Shown here: positions 43,797 to 52,131 of the stretch, piece after piece
Layout of the letters: every line of letters begins with the position of its first letter
Numbering within the stretch: position 1 is the first letter of the stretch
Assembly: GCF_010119545.1 (NCBI RefSeq)
Contig: NZ_JAAEAA010000012.1
Coordinates: 62,001-126,000 of the forward strand
Origin: Pontibacter fetidus
GTDB lineage: Bacteria; Bacteroidota; Bacteroidia; Cytophagales; Hymenobacteraceae
Direction: 5' to 3'
Length of the DNA stretch: 64,000 nt
Program-made: the position numbers and the translations under genes
The notes under the pieces: model-generated
Told to the model about the DNA's origin: nothing
Databases searched by the model: none
The model's input: the letters and a program-made list of their open reading frames with translations, nothing else

Positions 43797-44790
43797 TACG
43801 CTCCGAAGTTTCGACTGGGTGTTTCCGTTGGTGCTGTATGCATTGCCGGTGGTACCACTGTTGTTTCTGCTGAAGTGGCTGTTTACCCTGAATACCCGCA
43901 ACAAGCTGAACGTGGCCATGTTTGATGGCAAATTACAATGGCAATGGACCAGCCTGCTCCGCTTTATACCTGATCTCCTTTTTATACTTTTTGTGATGCT
44001 GGTTCTGGTTGCACTGGCCCGGCCGCAACGCATAAACGAGCAGGTAGAGCAAACCGCCGAAGGCATTGATATTATTCTTGCCCTGGATGTGTCGGGCTCT
44101 ATGGAGTTACAGGATATAAAACCAAACCGCCTGGATGCCGCCAAAGAAGTAGCCCTGGATTTTATAAATGGCCGTGTGCAAGACCGAATAGGCTTGGTGG
44201 TTTTTGCCGGCGATGCCTATTCTCTTGCTCCGCTAACTACTGACTACCAGCTGCTGCGCGAAAGTATAAACTCCATTGGGTTTAAGATGATCGAAAATGA
44301 TGGTACGGCCATTGGTAGCGCGCTGGCCGTTGCTACCAACCGTATGCGGGATTCAGAAGCCAAAAGTAAAGTGGTTATACTTATAAGTGATGGCGAGAAC
44401 ACCGCCGGTAGCCTGGATCCGCAAATGGCAGCCCAACTGGCCACAGGCTTTAACATAAAACTTTATAGCATAGGGATAGGTAAAGACGGACAAGTGCCTT
44501 ATGCCGTAGACGATCAGGGGAAAACCCTTTTTGTAGATACCAAACTAGACGAAAGCAGCCTGCGCGACGTAGCTGAAATTAGTAACGGTCAGTTTTTCAG
44601 GGCAGATAGCAAGGATGCCTTGCAACAGGTGTTTAAAAGTATAAACCGCCTCGAGAAAACAGAAGTAAGTGAAAAACGCTTCCGGGATACCAAGGATTAT
44701 TACCAGGTATACTTAAAGTGGGCCCTACTGCTGCTGCTTTGCTGGATGCTGCTGAAAAATACCTTTGTAACAAATGTATTGGAAGACTAA
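43738..44790 (+). CDS. batA: VWA domain protein BatA
   Basis: 350 residues. Membrane helices near 35-50 and 80-100 and one at the C-terminus flank a von Willebrand A domain with an intact MIDAS: LALDVSGSMELQD, then a threonine in TTDYQ and VILISDGENTAGS. This is BatA, the aerotolerance protein of Bacteroides. It overlaps the BatD-like gene, so production is coupled. A sense-oriented AGTTAGAA repeat starts ten bases past the stop. Confidence 0.9.
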   Translation: MLKITDDMLDWLSLEWFSLSTLRSFDWVFPLVLYALPVVPLLFLLKWLFTLNTRNKLNVAMFDGKLQWQWTSLLRFIPDLLFILFVMLVLVALARPQRINEQVEQTAEGIDIILALDVSGSMELQDIKPNRLDAAKEVALDFINGRVQDRIGLVVFAGDAYSLAPLTTDYQLLRESINSIGFKMIENDGTAIGSALAVATNRMRDSEAKSKVVILISDGENTAGSLDPQMAAQLATGFNIKLYSIGIGKDGQVPYAVDDQGKTLFVDTKLDESSLRDVAEISNGQFFRADSKDALQQVFKSINRLEKTEVSEKRFRDTKDYYQVYLKWALLLLLCWMLLKNTFVTNVLED

Positions 44791-44800
44791 GTTGTAGTTA

Positions 44801-44885
44801 GAGAGTTTAGGAGTTAGAGAAGGACGAGTTAGAAAGTTAGAAAGTTAGAAAGTTAGAAAGTTAGAAAGGTTTAAGTTAAAAAGTT
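44801..44885 (+). repeat. AGTTAGAA tandem repeat after batA
   Basis: Five perfect tandem copies of the octamer AGTTAGAA at 44827-44866, preceded by GAGAGTTTAGGAGTTAGAG. It lies directly after the batA stop codon, in sense orientation. Confidence 0.9.
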
Positions 44886-44935
44886 GTAGAGAAGCTTTAC
44901 TTTGCGCTTTTCAACGCTCAGCATTACTTCCTTTA

Positions 44936-44957
44936 TGTCATCCTGAAAGGATCTTGG
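44936..44957. repeat. GTCATCCTGAAAGGATCTTG intergenic repeat
   Basis: Member of the GTCAT(C/T)... repeat family that is common between genes in this phylum. Another copy of the same type is at 53135-53154. Confidence 0.5.
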
Positions 44958-45063
44958 TTAAAGGTAAGTTAAACAGTAACGATAAAACTATACTTTAAGA
45001 ATTATAAACCTATAGTTGATTGATGTTGTAGATTTAGCCTTCAACAATTCGAAATATAAAACT

Positions 45064-45750
45064 ATGAGCCACATTGCAGATAACATACGCTACTTTGATG
45101 AACAGCTGAAAAACACACCGGCGCGCCTGGTAGCTGTTACCAAAACCCACCCCGTTGAAACCATAAAAGAAGCGTATGATGCCGGCCACCGCATTTTTGG
45201 CGAAAACAAAGTTCAGGAACTGGTGGATAAATACGCACTATTACCCCACGATATCGAGTGGCACCTGATCGGGCACTTGCAAACGAACAAGGTAAAGTAT
45301 ATCTCTGATTTTGTAGATACCATACAGTCAGTAGACAGCCTTAAACTGCTGATGGAAATTAACAGGCGCGCGGAGCAACGCAACCGTACCACACCCATTA
45401 ACTGCATGCTGCAACTCTCCATCGCCGACGAAGAAACCAAGTTTGGCATGACCTACGACGAAGCGGTAGCGCTGCTTCAATCAGACGAGTACCGGAACAT
45501 GCACTATATCCGCATAACGGGGGTAATGGGCATTGCCACCAACACCGATGATCAAGGTAAATTAAGAAACGAATTCCGGCAGCTGCACTCCTACTTTGAA
45601 CAATTAAAGGAGACATTCTTCTTCGCCAACCCTGACTTTAAGGACATCTCAATGGGTATGACATCGGACTGGCAGCTGGCTTTGGAGGAAGGCAGTACCA
45701 TGATTCGGGTAGGAAGTGGTATCTTTGGCGCACGAAACTATAATAAGTAA
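45064..45750 (+). CDS. YggS-family PLP homeostasis protein
   Basis: 229 residues from the ATG at 45064; the longer in-frame start has no family match. The PLP lysine lies in RLVAVTKTHPVETI. GENKVQELVDKY, HLIGHLQTNKV and SMGMTSDW are family signatures. It binds PLP in a single-domain barrel and buffers free PLP and amino-acid pools. It is followed after 21 bases by the DUF2750 gene and likely shares its transcript. Confidence 0.93.
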   Translation: MSHIADNIRYFDEQLKNTPARLVAVTKTHPVETIKEAYDAGHRIFGENKVQELVDKYALLPHDIEWHLIGHLQTNKVKYISDFVDTIQSVDSLKLLMEINRRAEQRNRTTPINCMLQLSIADEETKFGMTYDEAVALLQSDEYRNMHYIRITGVMGIATNTDDQGKLRNEFRQLHSYFEQLKETFFFANPDFKDISMGMTSDWQLALEEGSTMIRVGSGIFGARNYNK

Positions 45751-45771
45751 GAAAAACTAACATATACGATA

Positions 45772-46224
45772 ATGCAAGAGCAAAACGCAAACCAGGAAGC
45801 CAACTATCGCAGGTTTATACAACAGGTAGTGGCTACCGAACAGGTATGGGGATTATCAGAAGGAGATATCTGGGCTACTTCAAGCTCCAACGAGTTTGAA
45901 GATACCGAAGTGATACTTTTCTGGTCTGATGCTGAAAGTGCTAAAGCCTGTGCTGCTGATGAGTGGGCCAATTACCAGCCCGAGGCACTGCCTGTTGCTG
46001 AATTTCTGGAGAACTGGTGCGTGGGTATGTATGGCGATGAACTACTTGTTGGCGCCAACTGGACGCCGGAACTGCAAGGCAAAGAAGTTGACCCGTTAAA
46101 TATTGCCTTAGACGTTGTACAGGAACTGAAGCAGTGTGAAAAGACCATAACCTTTGAGCAGTACGATAGCCTAAGCGAGTTTGAAGAGCAACTGATCGAG
46201 GCCCTGGAAGGCGACGAAGAATAA
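45772..46224 (+). CDS. DUF2750 domain protein
   Basis: 150 residues, acidic. YRRFIQQVVATEQVWGL and ILFWSDAESAKACAADEW are DUF2750 signatures. It is small and cytosolic with no known function. It lies between the PLP protein and the DUF423 gene with short gaps (21 and 15 bases), suggesting a three-gene operon. Confidence 0.85.
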   Translation: MQEQNANQEANYRRFIQQVVATEQVWGLSEGDIWATSSSNEFEDTEVILFWSDAESAKACAADEWANYQPEALPVAEFLENWCVGMYGDELLVGANWTPELQGKEVDPLNIALDVVQELKQCEKTITFEQYDSLSEFEEQLIEALEGDEE

Positions 46225-46239
46225 CTATAGCTATTACTC

Positions 46240-46617
46240 ATGACTCAGAAAACTATACTTCTTTTAGCCAGTGCTTTCGGGGCACTTTCTGTAATGATCG
46301 GGGCTTTTGGTGCGCATGCGTTGGGGCCCATGTTACAGGCCACTAACCGCACAGATACTTTTGAGACTGCCGTTAAGTACCAGATGTACCACACGTTGGC
46401 GTTATTGGCTGTTGGTCTGTTGTTATTTAAAGTCGAAAGTCCGGCGTTGCAGGTAGCGGCATGGTGCTTCTTTATAGGAATACTTATTTTTTCAGGTTCG
46501 CTTTATACCTTGTGCTTAACGGGTATAACCTGGCTTGGGGCTATTACTCCCATTGGCGGTACGGCGCTTATAGTTGGCTGGGGTGCCCTGTTCTATGCCA
46601 TTCTGAAGTCGTTATAA
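46240..46617 (+). CDS. DUF423 membrane protein (YgdD-like)
   Basis: 125 residues with four hydrophobic helices. LLASAFGALSVMIGAFGAHAL and the YHTLALLAVG and ITPIGGTALIVGW segments are DUF423 signatures. The function is unknown. It ends the three-gene unit and a very strong terminator follows. Confidence 0.92.
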   Translation: MTQKTILLLASAFGALSVMIGAFGAHALGPMLQATNRTDTFETAVKYQMYHTLALLAVGLLLFKVESPALQVAAWCFFIGILIFSGSLYTLCLTGITWLGAITPIGGTALIVGWGALFYAILKSL

Positions 46618-46649
46618 CGATAAGCAAAAATGTAAAGGTTCTAAAACAA

Positions 46650-46678
46650 CAAAAGCCATCCGGATCGGATGGCTTTTG
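46650..46678. terminator. Strong bidirectional terminator
   Basis: A perfect 13-base stem (CAAAAGCCATCCG / CGGATGGCTTTTG) with a 3-base loop lies between the convergent DUF423 and DUF1573 genes. Confidence 0.88.
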
Positions 46679-46698
46679 TATTAGAGAAAGAAGGTGTC

Positions 46699-47142
46699 TT
46701 AGTTTTTAGCGCTGCCTGTCTGCTTCTCTTTGATGTTTGTTACGATGTACACGCTGGTAGGCTCGCCTGCATTAGAGTGTACTGTAATCGCTTTTTTCTG
46801 GTTACCCAGCTTGCCTGCACTGTTAAATTTAGCCACTACCGTACCCGATTTGCCAGGAAGGATTGGCTCTTTAGTCCAGGTTGGAGTAGTGCAACCACAC
46901 GTAACGTCAATGCGATCAATTACAAGCGGCTGTGTACCAGTGTTTTTAAACTTAAACGTATGCTCTACTACATCGCCCTGCGAAATATCACCAAAATTGT
47001 ACTCGGCTTCTTCGAAAGAGATAACCGGGCCAGCTTTTGCTTGCGCCTGCGGAGCAGTAGGTTGTTTTCTAGGCTGCTGCTGTGCAACAGCGCCACCTGC
47101 AGTTATTGCTGCAATTGCGAACGATAGGAGAATTTTTTTCAT
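46699..47142 (-). CDS. DUF1573 domain secreted protein
   Basis: 147 residues from the ATG at 47142; the longer upstream frame is not supported by the signal peptide. Signal MKKILLSFAIAAITAGGAVA, a Gln/Pro/Ala linker, then an ASH-like beta domain with FEEAEYNFGDISQGDVVEHT and the TCGCTTP motif. DUF1573 proteins are abundant periplasmic or surface proteins of this phylum with unknown role. Monocistronic. Confidence 0.92.
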   Translation of the reverse strand: MKKILLSFAIAAITAGGAVAQQQPRKQPTAPQAQAKAGPVISFEEAEYNFGDISQGDVVEHTFKFKNTGTQPLVIDRIDVTCGCTTPTWTKEPILPGKSGTVVAKFNSAGKLGNQKKAITVHSNAGEPTSVYIVTNIKEKQTGSAKN

Positions 47143-47222
47143 GATATAAAGGATTATTTGGCTTCTTACGGTATAGGTAGATAATTTGTTTGTAGAACGT
47201 AGCAAGATAATGTTTTAGTTCG

Positions 47223-48629
47223 TTAAGTGGCTAATAATTGTGCGTTAAAGTTAAGCAGGTATAATTCTTCTGATGAACGGGTTAACGCAGTGTATAACCA
47301 TCGTGCAAATTCCTGGTTTACCATATCGTCTTTAAGGTAACCCTGCTCTACAAACACCGCCTGCCATTGCCCGCCCTGCGCTTTATGGCACGTTAAGGCA
47401 TACGCAAACTTCACCTGCAATGCATTCAGATATGGATTCTTCTTTAGCTCCTTTGCACGGTCCCGTTTATTCGGTATATCCATATAATCCTGCAAAACGG
47501 CATCATATAATTTCTTATTCTGGTCTGTTGGCAAAGCTGGTGCATCCGTATGCAGGGTATCCAGCATTATCTTCGTTTCCAATTCCTCTGCATCCGGGTA
47601 ATCTACAAACCTGACGCGCACATCTGCAAACCGGAAACCATACAGGTCTTCATACTTTATGATCTTGGTAACTTCCACAAAGTCGCCGTTAGCCATAAAA
47701 CCAATCTCCGAATCTTTTGGTAGCCAGAAATAATTGTTCCGCACGATCATCAGGTAATCACCCACCCCTATTTCATCTTCAGTAAAGAAAATGCTGCGCC
47801 TGATGTGCTGATTATACATGTTCGCCACTTTGTTAGACCTACAGATAACGATTGCATTCTCCACGCCAAACTTATCATAAGCATAGCGTAGGCCATCTTC
47901 CAGCTTCTCGCCGGTCATCTTAAAAATATCTTTCCAGCCTTTGGTAAACAGTTTAATATCTGGTTGTTCCAGGTTTAACTGCGAGCGCAGTTGTGTTGCG
48001 TTCATCAGTATACCCGAAGCTTCGGCCTGGCGCATAACCTGTTTCAACTCTATTTCCTGCACCTGGCAACGGAAATTGTGTTTCAGGTAACCGGAGTCTA
48101 ATGAAGGGCTTAGTGCCTGGCCAACCGGCGGTAACTGAGCTGTATCGCCTATTAAAAGAAGTTTGTTGTTCTTTTTATCGAACACATAGTTCATCAGGTC
48201 CATGAGCAAACCATTCTCGCCAAAGCCACTTTCATCCGAGATCATGGAAGCCTCATCAACTATAAAAACGGTGTTTTCCAGTTTGTTAGGCATGCGCGTA
48301 AAAGCAAGCCCTTCGGAATATGGATTAGCCGTCTGCCGGTAAATCTTTTTATGGATAGTGAACGCCTGCTTTCCGCTGTAGGTACTCATTACCTTGGCAG
48401 CACGACCCGTTGGCGCTAATAGCACATACTTATATCCAAACTTGTTCAGGATTTTAACCAGCGAGGTAACAACCGTAGTTTTACCAGTACCGGCATACCC
48501 TTTCAGCATAAACACCTGTCGCTCTTCGGATTTGGAAAGTATAAACTCATCCAGCTTGGCAAACAACTTCGCCTGGTCCTCGGTGGGCTCAAACGGAAAA
48601 TTCTGACGCAGTACTTCTACCGGACGCAT
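47223..48629 (-). CDS. RecD-like superfamily 1 DNA helicase
   Basis: 468 residues. Walker A GYAGTGKTT (about residue 45), APTGRAAKVM, DEASM (motif II), GDTAQLPPVG (motif III) and the C-terminal UvrD-C2 segment TCHKAQGGQW and WLYTALTR are all present. It is a 5'-to-3' helicase related to RecD2/Dda, lacking the RecD2 N-terminal extension. It likely acts at forks or in recombination. Single gene, with a repeat element upstream. Confidence 0.92.
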   Translation of the reverse strand: MRPVEVLRQNFPFEPTEDQAKLFAKLDEFILSKSEERQVFMLKGYAGTGKTTVVTSLVKILNKFGYKYVLLAPTGRAAKVMSTYSGKQAFTIHKKIYRQTANPYSEGLAFTRMPNKLENTVFIVDEASMISDESGFGENGLLMDLMNYVFDKKNNKLLLIGDTAQLPPVGQALSPSLDSGYLKHNFRCQVQEIELKQVMRQAEASGILMNATQLRSQLNLEQPDIKLFTKGWKDIFKMTGEKLEDGLRYAYDKFGVENAIVICRSNKVANMYNQHIRRSIFFTEDEIGVGDYLMIVRNNYFWLPKDSEIGFMANGDFVEVTKIIKYEDLYGFRFADVRVRFVDYPDAEELETKIMLDTLHTDAPALPTDQNKKLYDAVLQDYMDIPNKRDRAKELKKNPYLNALQVKFAYALTCHKAQGGQWQAVFVEQGYLKDDMVNQEFARWLYTALTRSSEELYLLNFNAQLLAT

Positions 48630-48684
48630 TGTGTATAATTATGAATGATGAATTAAGAATTATTAATGATTCAATAACATTTGC

Positions 48685-48786
48685 TGGCGCGGGTTTGCAA
48701 CCCCTGTCAAATAATGGTGTTTAGTTTGTAACTCAACTGGGCTAGTGGCCAATTATAGTTTGACACGAACGAAGCCGTTTGCGCCA
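48685..48786. repeat. Multi-hairpin intergenic repeat (copy 2)
   Basis: It begins TGGCGC and ends GCGCCA like copy 1 at 20450. The first stem-loop is GGGTT/AACCC. The interior has diverged and contains TTATAGTT. It lies between the RecD-like helicase and the thioesterase. Confidence 0.6.
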
Positions 48787-48821
48787 TGTATAAACTAACA
48801 ACTTATACTATAGCTATAGTT

Positions 48822-48875
48822 TAACTTTCTAACCTTTTAACTTCCAAAATTTCTAACTTTTACTTTCTCTGAGTT
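48822..48875 (-). repeat. AGTTAGAA-type repeat overlapping the end of the thioesterase gene
   Basis: On the minus strand the thioesterase ends AAA AGT TAG inside AGTTAGAAA, and further AGTTAAAAGG and TTAGAAAGTT units follow. The orientation is sense, as in the other copies. Confidence 0.7.
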
Positions 48876-49317
48876 TTAGGTCCTCGGGCGTTATAGTTGC
48901 CATACTTGTCGAAGCTTTTGCGATCAGCAATGGTTCTGCTTCATCCTTTACCACGTACACTTCGGCCTCGCAAAAATTGAGCTTTCGGCCCTGTTTTATG
49001 ACGTAGCCTTTGGCCAGCAATTTATCGCCTACACCCGGGTGAAAGTAAGAAACCTTTATCTCGGCAGTAACTACATGGTGGTCTTTGGGAACAAGGCTGA
49101 CGGCAGCAAATCCGGCAACTATATCGGCCAGGGTGGCAATAACGCCGCCGTGCGTAAAACCTTTGTGTTGCTTGTGGCGCTGCTCCAGTTTTAGCTCGCC
49201 CTCTATTCTTCCTGCCTCAATTTTCGTAACTTCGAAGCCCATCAGTTTCATGAACTCCTGGCGTTCCAGTTTTTTGCGGATGTCGGCTTCGAAATCGGGG
49301 TTAAATGTTTGAATCAT
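48853..49317 (-). CDS. PaaI-type hotdog thioesterase
   Basis: 154 residues from the ATG at 49317. A hotdog fold with KGFTHGGVIATLADIVAGFAA, holding the HGG motif and catalytic aspartate, and VTAEIKVSYFHPG. It hydrolyses acyl- or aryl-CoA esters. Its last codons and stop fall in an AGTTAGAA repeat. It is divergent from the Nudix gene, with 39 bases between start codons. Confidence 0.9.
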   Translation of the reverse strand: MIQTFNPDFEADIRKKLERQEFMKLMGFEVTKIEAGRIEGELKLEQRHKQHKGFTHGGVIATLADIVAGFAAVSLVPKDHHVVTAEIKVSYFHPGVGDKLLAKGYVIKQGRKLNFCEAEVYVVKDEAEPLLIAKASTSMATITPEDLKLRESKS

Positions 49318-49356
49318 ATTTACAAAAATACCACCAATACCACGCCTAAACAAACT

Positions 49357-49842
49357 ATGTCAGTTTTAAACCCAAATGCTGCTGCCTACGCCGATAAAGT
49401 TCGCGTGCGGGTGTGCGGCATCTGCATACAAGATGATAAAATACTACTGGTCCGGCACCAGTCAACTATAAAAAACAAAGCATTCTGGGCGCCACCGGGC
49501 GGTGGTTTGCAGGTTGGCGAAAGTATTGACGATTGCCTGAAACGCGAAGTACTGGAAGAGACCGGCCTGGAAGTAGAAGTTGTGCGGTTCCTGTTTGTAA
49601 ATGAATTTCTGAAGCCACCGTTGCAAGCCGTTGAGCTGTTTTTTGAAGTGCACACCGTTGGCGGAACTATAGCCAAAGGCACCGACCCGGAAGCTACCCC
49701 GGAGATGCAACTGATAGAAGAAGTAACCTGGAAAACCAAGCACGAAGTAAGGGAAATACCGTTGGCGGATAAACACAGCATCCTGCATCACCTGTATTCT
49801 TTCAACGACCTGATGAGCATGCCGCATCATTTCGTGCAGTAG
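49357..49842 (+). CDS. Nudix hydrolase
   Basis: 161 residues from the ATG at 49357; the longer frame would overlap the divergent thioesterase start. The Nudix box is complete: GGGLQVGESIDDCLKREVL followed by EETGL. It hydrolyses a nucleoside diphosphate linked to an unknown group. Short and cytosolic, without extra domains. Confidence 0.92.
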   Translation: MSVLNPNAAAYADKVRVRVCGICIQDDKILLVRHQSTIKNKAFWAPPGGGLQVGESIDDCLKREVLEETGLEVEVVRFLFVNEFLKPPLQAVELFFEVHTVGGTIAKGTDPEATPEMQLIEEVTWKTKHEVREIPLADKHSILHHLYSFNDLMSMPHHFVQ

Positions 49843-49907
49843 AAATGCTATATTTTTTTTATACTTGCATAGCCCTTTAATCGGCCCTACTACACCAGCT
49901 TTATACT

Positions 49908-50795
49908 TTGAACACGACCAGCACCAACTTCCGGCTATCGCACAAAATTCAGGACGAAGCGTTTGCGCTTTCTGCGGCCAGCAACTGTAACCTTTACGTT
50001 TCCATCACCCGGAAAAGTATACGACTGGCTGTAGCTGATGTGGAGCGAAATAAGTTTGTAGTGCTGGAAGATTATGAGCTGATAACGGTATTTACGCCAG
50101 AACAGGCAGCGGCACAACTGCAGCTTATTGCCCGCGAAAACCCGCTGTTGCAGGAGCAAAGCTGGAAAACAGTGCGTGTAGCCGTAAGCAACCAGCATTT
50201 TACCCTGGTACCCGAAACACTATACGACCCGGCTCATCAGCAAGATTACCTGCGCCTGCACAGCAACCTGAACCCGCAACTTGACGATGTACTCTCTTAC
50301 CGCCATAGCAGCCTAGAAGCTGTTAATATTTTTGCCGTGGAGCGTGTAATTAAAGATACATTACAAGAGATTTTCCCGGAGCGTACTATACAGTTTGTGC
50401 ACCAGACCAGCTCTTTGATAAAAAGTATATTGCACCAGACCGGCCGAAGCGCTGCCCGTAGCATGTATGTTTTTGTGGAGCGCAGTTATGTAACTATACT
50501 GGTAGTAGATGCACATGGACTGCAATTCTGCAACATTTTCCAGTACCAAAGCCCTGAAGACTTTATCTATTACATCATCTTTGTAATGCAGGAGCAGAAA
50601 ATGAACCCGGAGCAGGAAACTATAACCGTTTGGGGCGACATTACACACGACGCCACGTTGTTCACGATCATGCAGAAATACATCCGTCAGGTTAAGTTCG
50701 GCAAAAAACCACAAGACATCGGCTACTCCTACAAATTCGACGACCTGTTCGAGCACCGTTACTTTGAGCTCTATAGTTTACACCTTTGCGAATGA
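49908..50795 (+). CDS. DUF3822 family protein
   Basis: 295 residues from a TTG start; no in-frame ATG precedes the conserved part. The fold looks like an actin-like ATPase relic (NLYVSITRKSIRLAV near the N-terminus and YVTILVVDAHGLQFCNIF in the middle), as described for DUF3822. In other members of the phylum I recall this gene together with rsmD and coaD; here coaD follows after 114 bases with a small repeat and no rsmD. Function unknown. Confidence 0.85.
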   Translation: MNTTSTNFRLSHKIQDEAFALSAASNCNLYVSITRKSIRLAVADVERNKFVVLEDYELITVFTPEQAAAQLQLIARENPLLQEQSWKTVRVAVSNQHFTLVPETLYDPAHQQDYLRLHSNLNPQLDDVLSYRHSSLEAVNIFAVERVIKDTLQEIFPERTIQFVHQTSSLIKSILHQTGRSAARSMYVFVERSYVTILVVDAHGLQFCNIFQYQSPEDFIYYIIFVMQEQKMNPEQETITVWGDITHDATLFTIMQKYIRQVKFGKKPQDIGYSYKFDDLFEHRYFELYSLHLCE

Positions 50796-50833
50796 TTAAT
50801 TAAGAAAGAGTGATGAACAAGTACTTTTCAATT

Positions 50834-50858
50834 GTCATTTCGACGTAAGGAGAAATCT
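50834..50858. repeat. GTCATTTCGACG...AGAAATCT intergenic repeat
   Basis: Member of the GTCATTTCGA...GAGAAATCT family, between the DUF3822 gene and coaD. Other members are at 53842, 53893, 56033 and 60679. Confidence 0.6.
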
Positions 50859-50909
50859 ATTACAATGCATTAAAAGTGAACTATAAATTCAATTACAACT
50901 CAAATTCTA

Positions 50910-51392
50910 ATGGCAAAACGCATCGCTCTCTTCCCCGGCTCTTTCGACCCTTTTACAAACGGACACCTGGATGTGGTGATGCGTGGTACGCGGTTGTTTG
51001 ATGAGATAATTATTGCCATCGGGAATAACAGCAGCAAACAGCGCTACATACCTGTAGAGCAGATGGTAGAGATCATTGAAGGTTTGTTTAAAGATGAGCC
51101 TAAAGTTTCTGTAGCAGCTTACAAAGGCCTGACAGCAGAATACGCCCGCGAAGTTAGTGCCCGGTTTTTATTACGTGGCCTGCGTAACACCACTGACTTT
51201 GAGTATGAAAACACCATTGCCCAGGCTAACCGCCACGTAAACACCGACCTCGAAACAGTTTTCCTGATCACCTCGCCACCATTGGCCGCTATCAGCTCCT
51301 CTATTATCCGTGAAATTCACCGGTTTGGCGGCGATGTAGCCGACTTTATACCTTTCCCGACTTCAGCGATTGCAGGTAGTGGCGCACAATAA
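50910..51392 (+). CDS. coaD: Pantetheine-phosphate adenylyltransferase
   Basis: 160 residues, the usual length. The nucleotidyltransferase motif FPGSFDPFTNGHLDVV at the N-terminus and ISSSIIREI near the C-terminus (the ISSTxxR signature) identify CoaD, which makes dephospho-CoA from phosphopantetheine and ATP. Its last 47 bases overlap the 3' end of the convergent Nudix gene. Confidence 0.96.
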   Translation: MAKRIALFPGSFDPFTNGHLDVVMRGTRLFDEIIIAIGNNSSKQRYIPVEQMVEIIEGLFKDEPKVSVAAYKGLTAEYAREVSARFLLRGLRNTTDFEYENTIAQANRHVNTDLETVFLITSPPLAAISSSIIREIHRFGGDVADFIPFPTSAIAGSGAQ

Positions 51393-52062
51393 AAGCAATA
51401 GAAGTATAAGCCTTCGGTAACACTTCCAGGGCTTCTTCCGGGGTCATCCAGCGTACTTCTTCTATAAACTCTTCGGCCTGAGGCTTCATCAGGCTGTCAT
51501 CGGTGCAGTTCATCACGTACCACGATGTCTTCTTAAGTATCTTCTTGCCCTTAAAAGCATACGAGTGCCAGGTTTTAGGCAGCTTTTCTACCAGCTCAAC
51601 ACTTATATTACACTCCTCCTCTACTTCGCGCAGGGCGCCTTCTTTGGCTCCTTCTTTTTTGTTCAGCTTACCTTTTGGCAGATCCCAGACACCCAAGCGG
51701 TAGATCATCAGAATCTTTTCGTCTTTTACCACAAGTCCACCGGCCGCTTTTACGATCTTGAACTGATCTTTCAGGTGATCGATCAGGCGCTTCTTTTTAT
51801 TGGTAACCAGTGTTAATGAGTTTAGCTTTTTCAGCTTTTTTACCTCCATCAGGCGCACCAACCGGTCAATCAGCATCATGTCCGCATCCTTGATCAGCAC
51901 ATCTCCCACTAGGTCTTTCGATGTAAAATGGTCGTCGGCGTCCAGCACCAGGTCGTAATGGTGGCGGTAGACCTTTTCGTTCGATCTTTTTAAGATAAGC
52001 GGGATATCGTTTATGAAAACGTTCATGTAGTAGGTGCTCTGTTTGAGCGTAATTTTACGCAA
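51346..52062 (-). CDS. Nudix hydrolase with N-terminal extension
   Basis: 238 residues. The Nudix box GKLNKKEGAKEGALREVE followed by EECNI lies in the C-terminal half (about 135-160). The first 100 residues form an additional, mostly beta and basic domain (SNEKVYRHHYDLVLDADDHF) of unknown role. It is probably a nucleotide-linked pyrophosphohydrolase. Its stop lies 47 bases inside the end of coaD on the other strand. Confidence 0.9.
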   Translation of the reverse strand: MRKITLKQSTYYMNVFINDIPLILKRSNEKVYRHHYDLVLDADDHFTSKDLVGDVLIKDADMMLIDRLVRLMEVKKLKKLNSLTLVTNKKKRLIDHLKDQFKIVKAAGGLVVKDEKILMIYRLGVWDLPKGKLNKKEGAKEGALREVEEECNISVELVEKLPKTWHSYAFKGKKILKKTSWYVMNCTDDSLMKPQAEEFIEEVRWMTPEEALEVLPKAYTSIAFIVRHYLQSLKSGKV

Positions 52063-52131
52063 ATAAGAAATAAATCATTTTATAGAAAATACAGCGACCA
52101 AAAAAGATAAATAATTCTGTAATTTCGGCGC

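Noticed and set aside
44827-44866. CRISPR-like tandem array
   Set aside because: The 8-base units are directly adjacent without spacers, so it is a simple tandem repeat.
46669-47149. Plus-strand ORFs opposite the DUF1573 gene
   Set aside because: Shadows of a gene with a clear signal peptide and domain on the minus strand.
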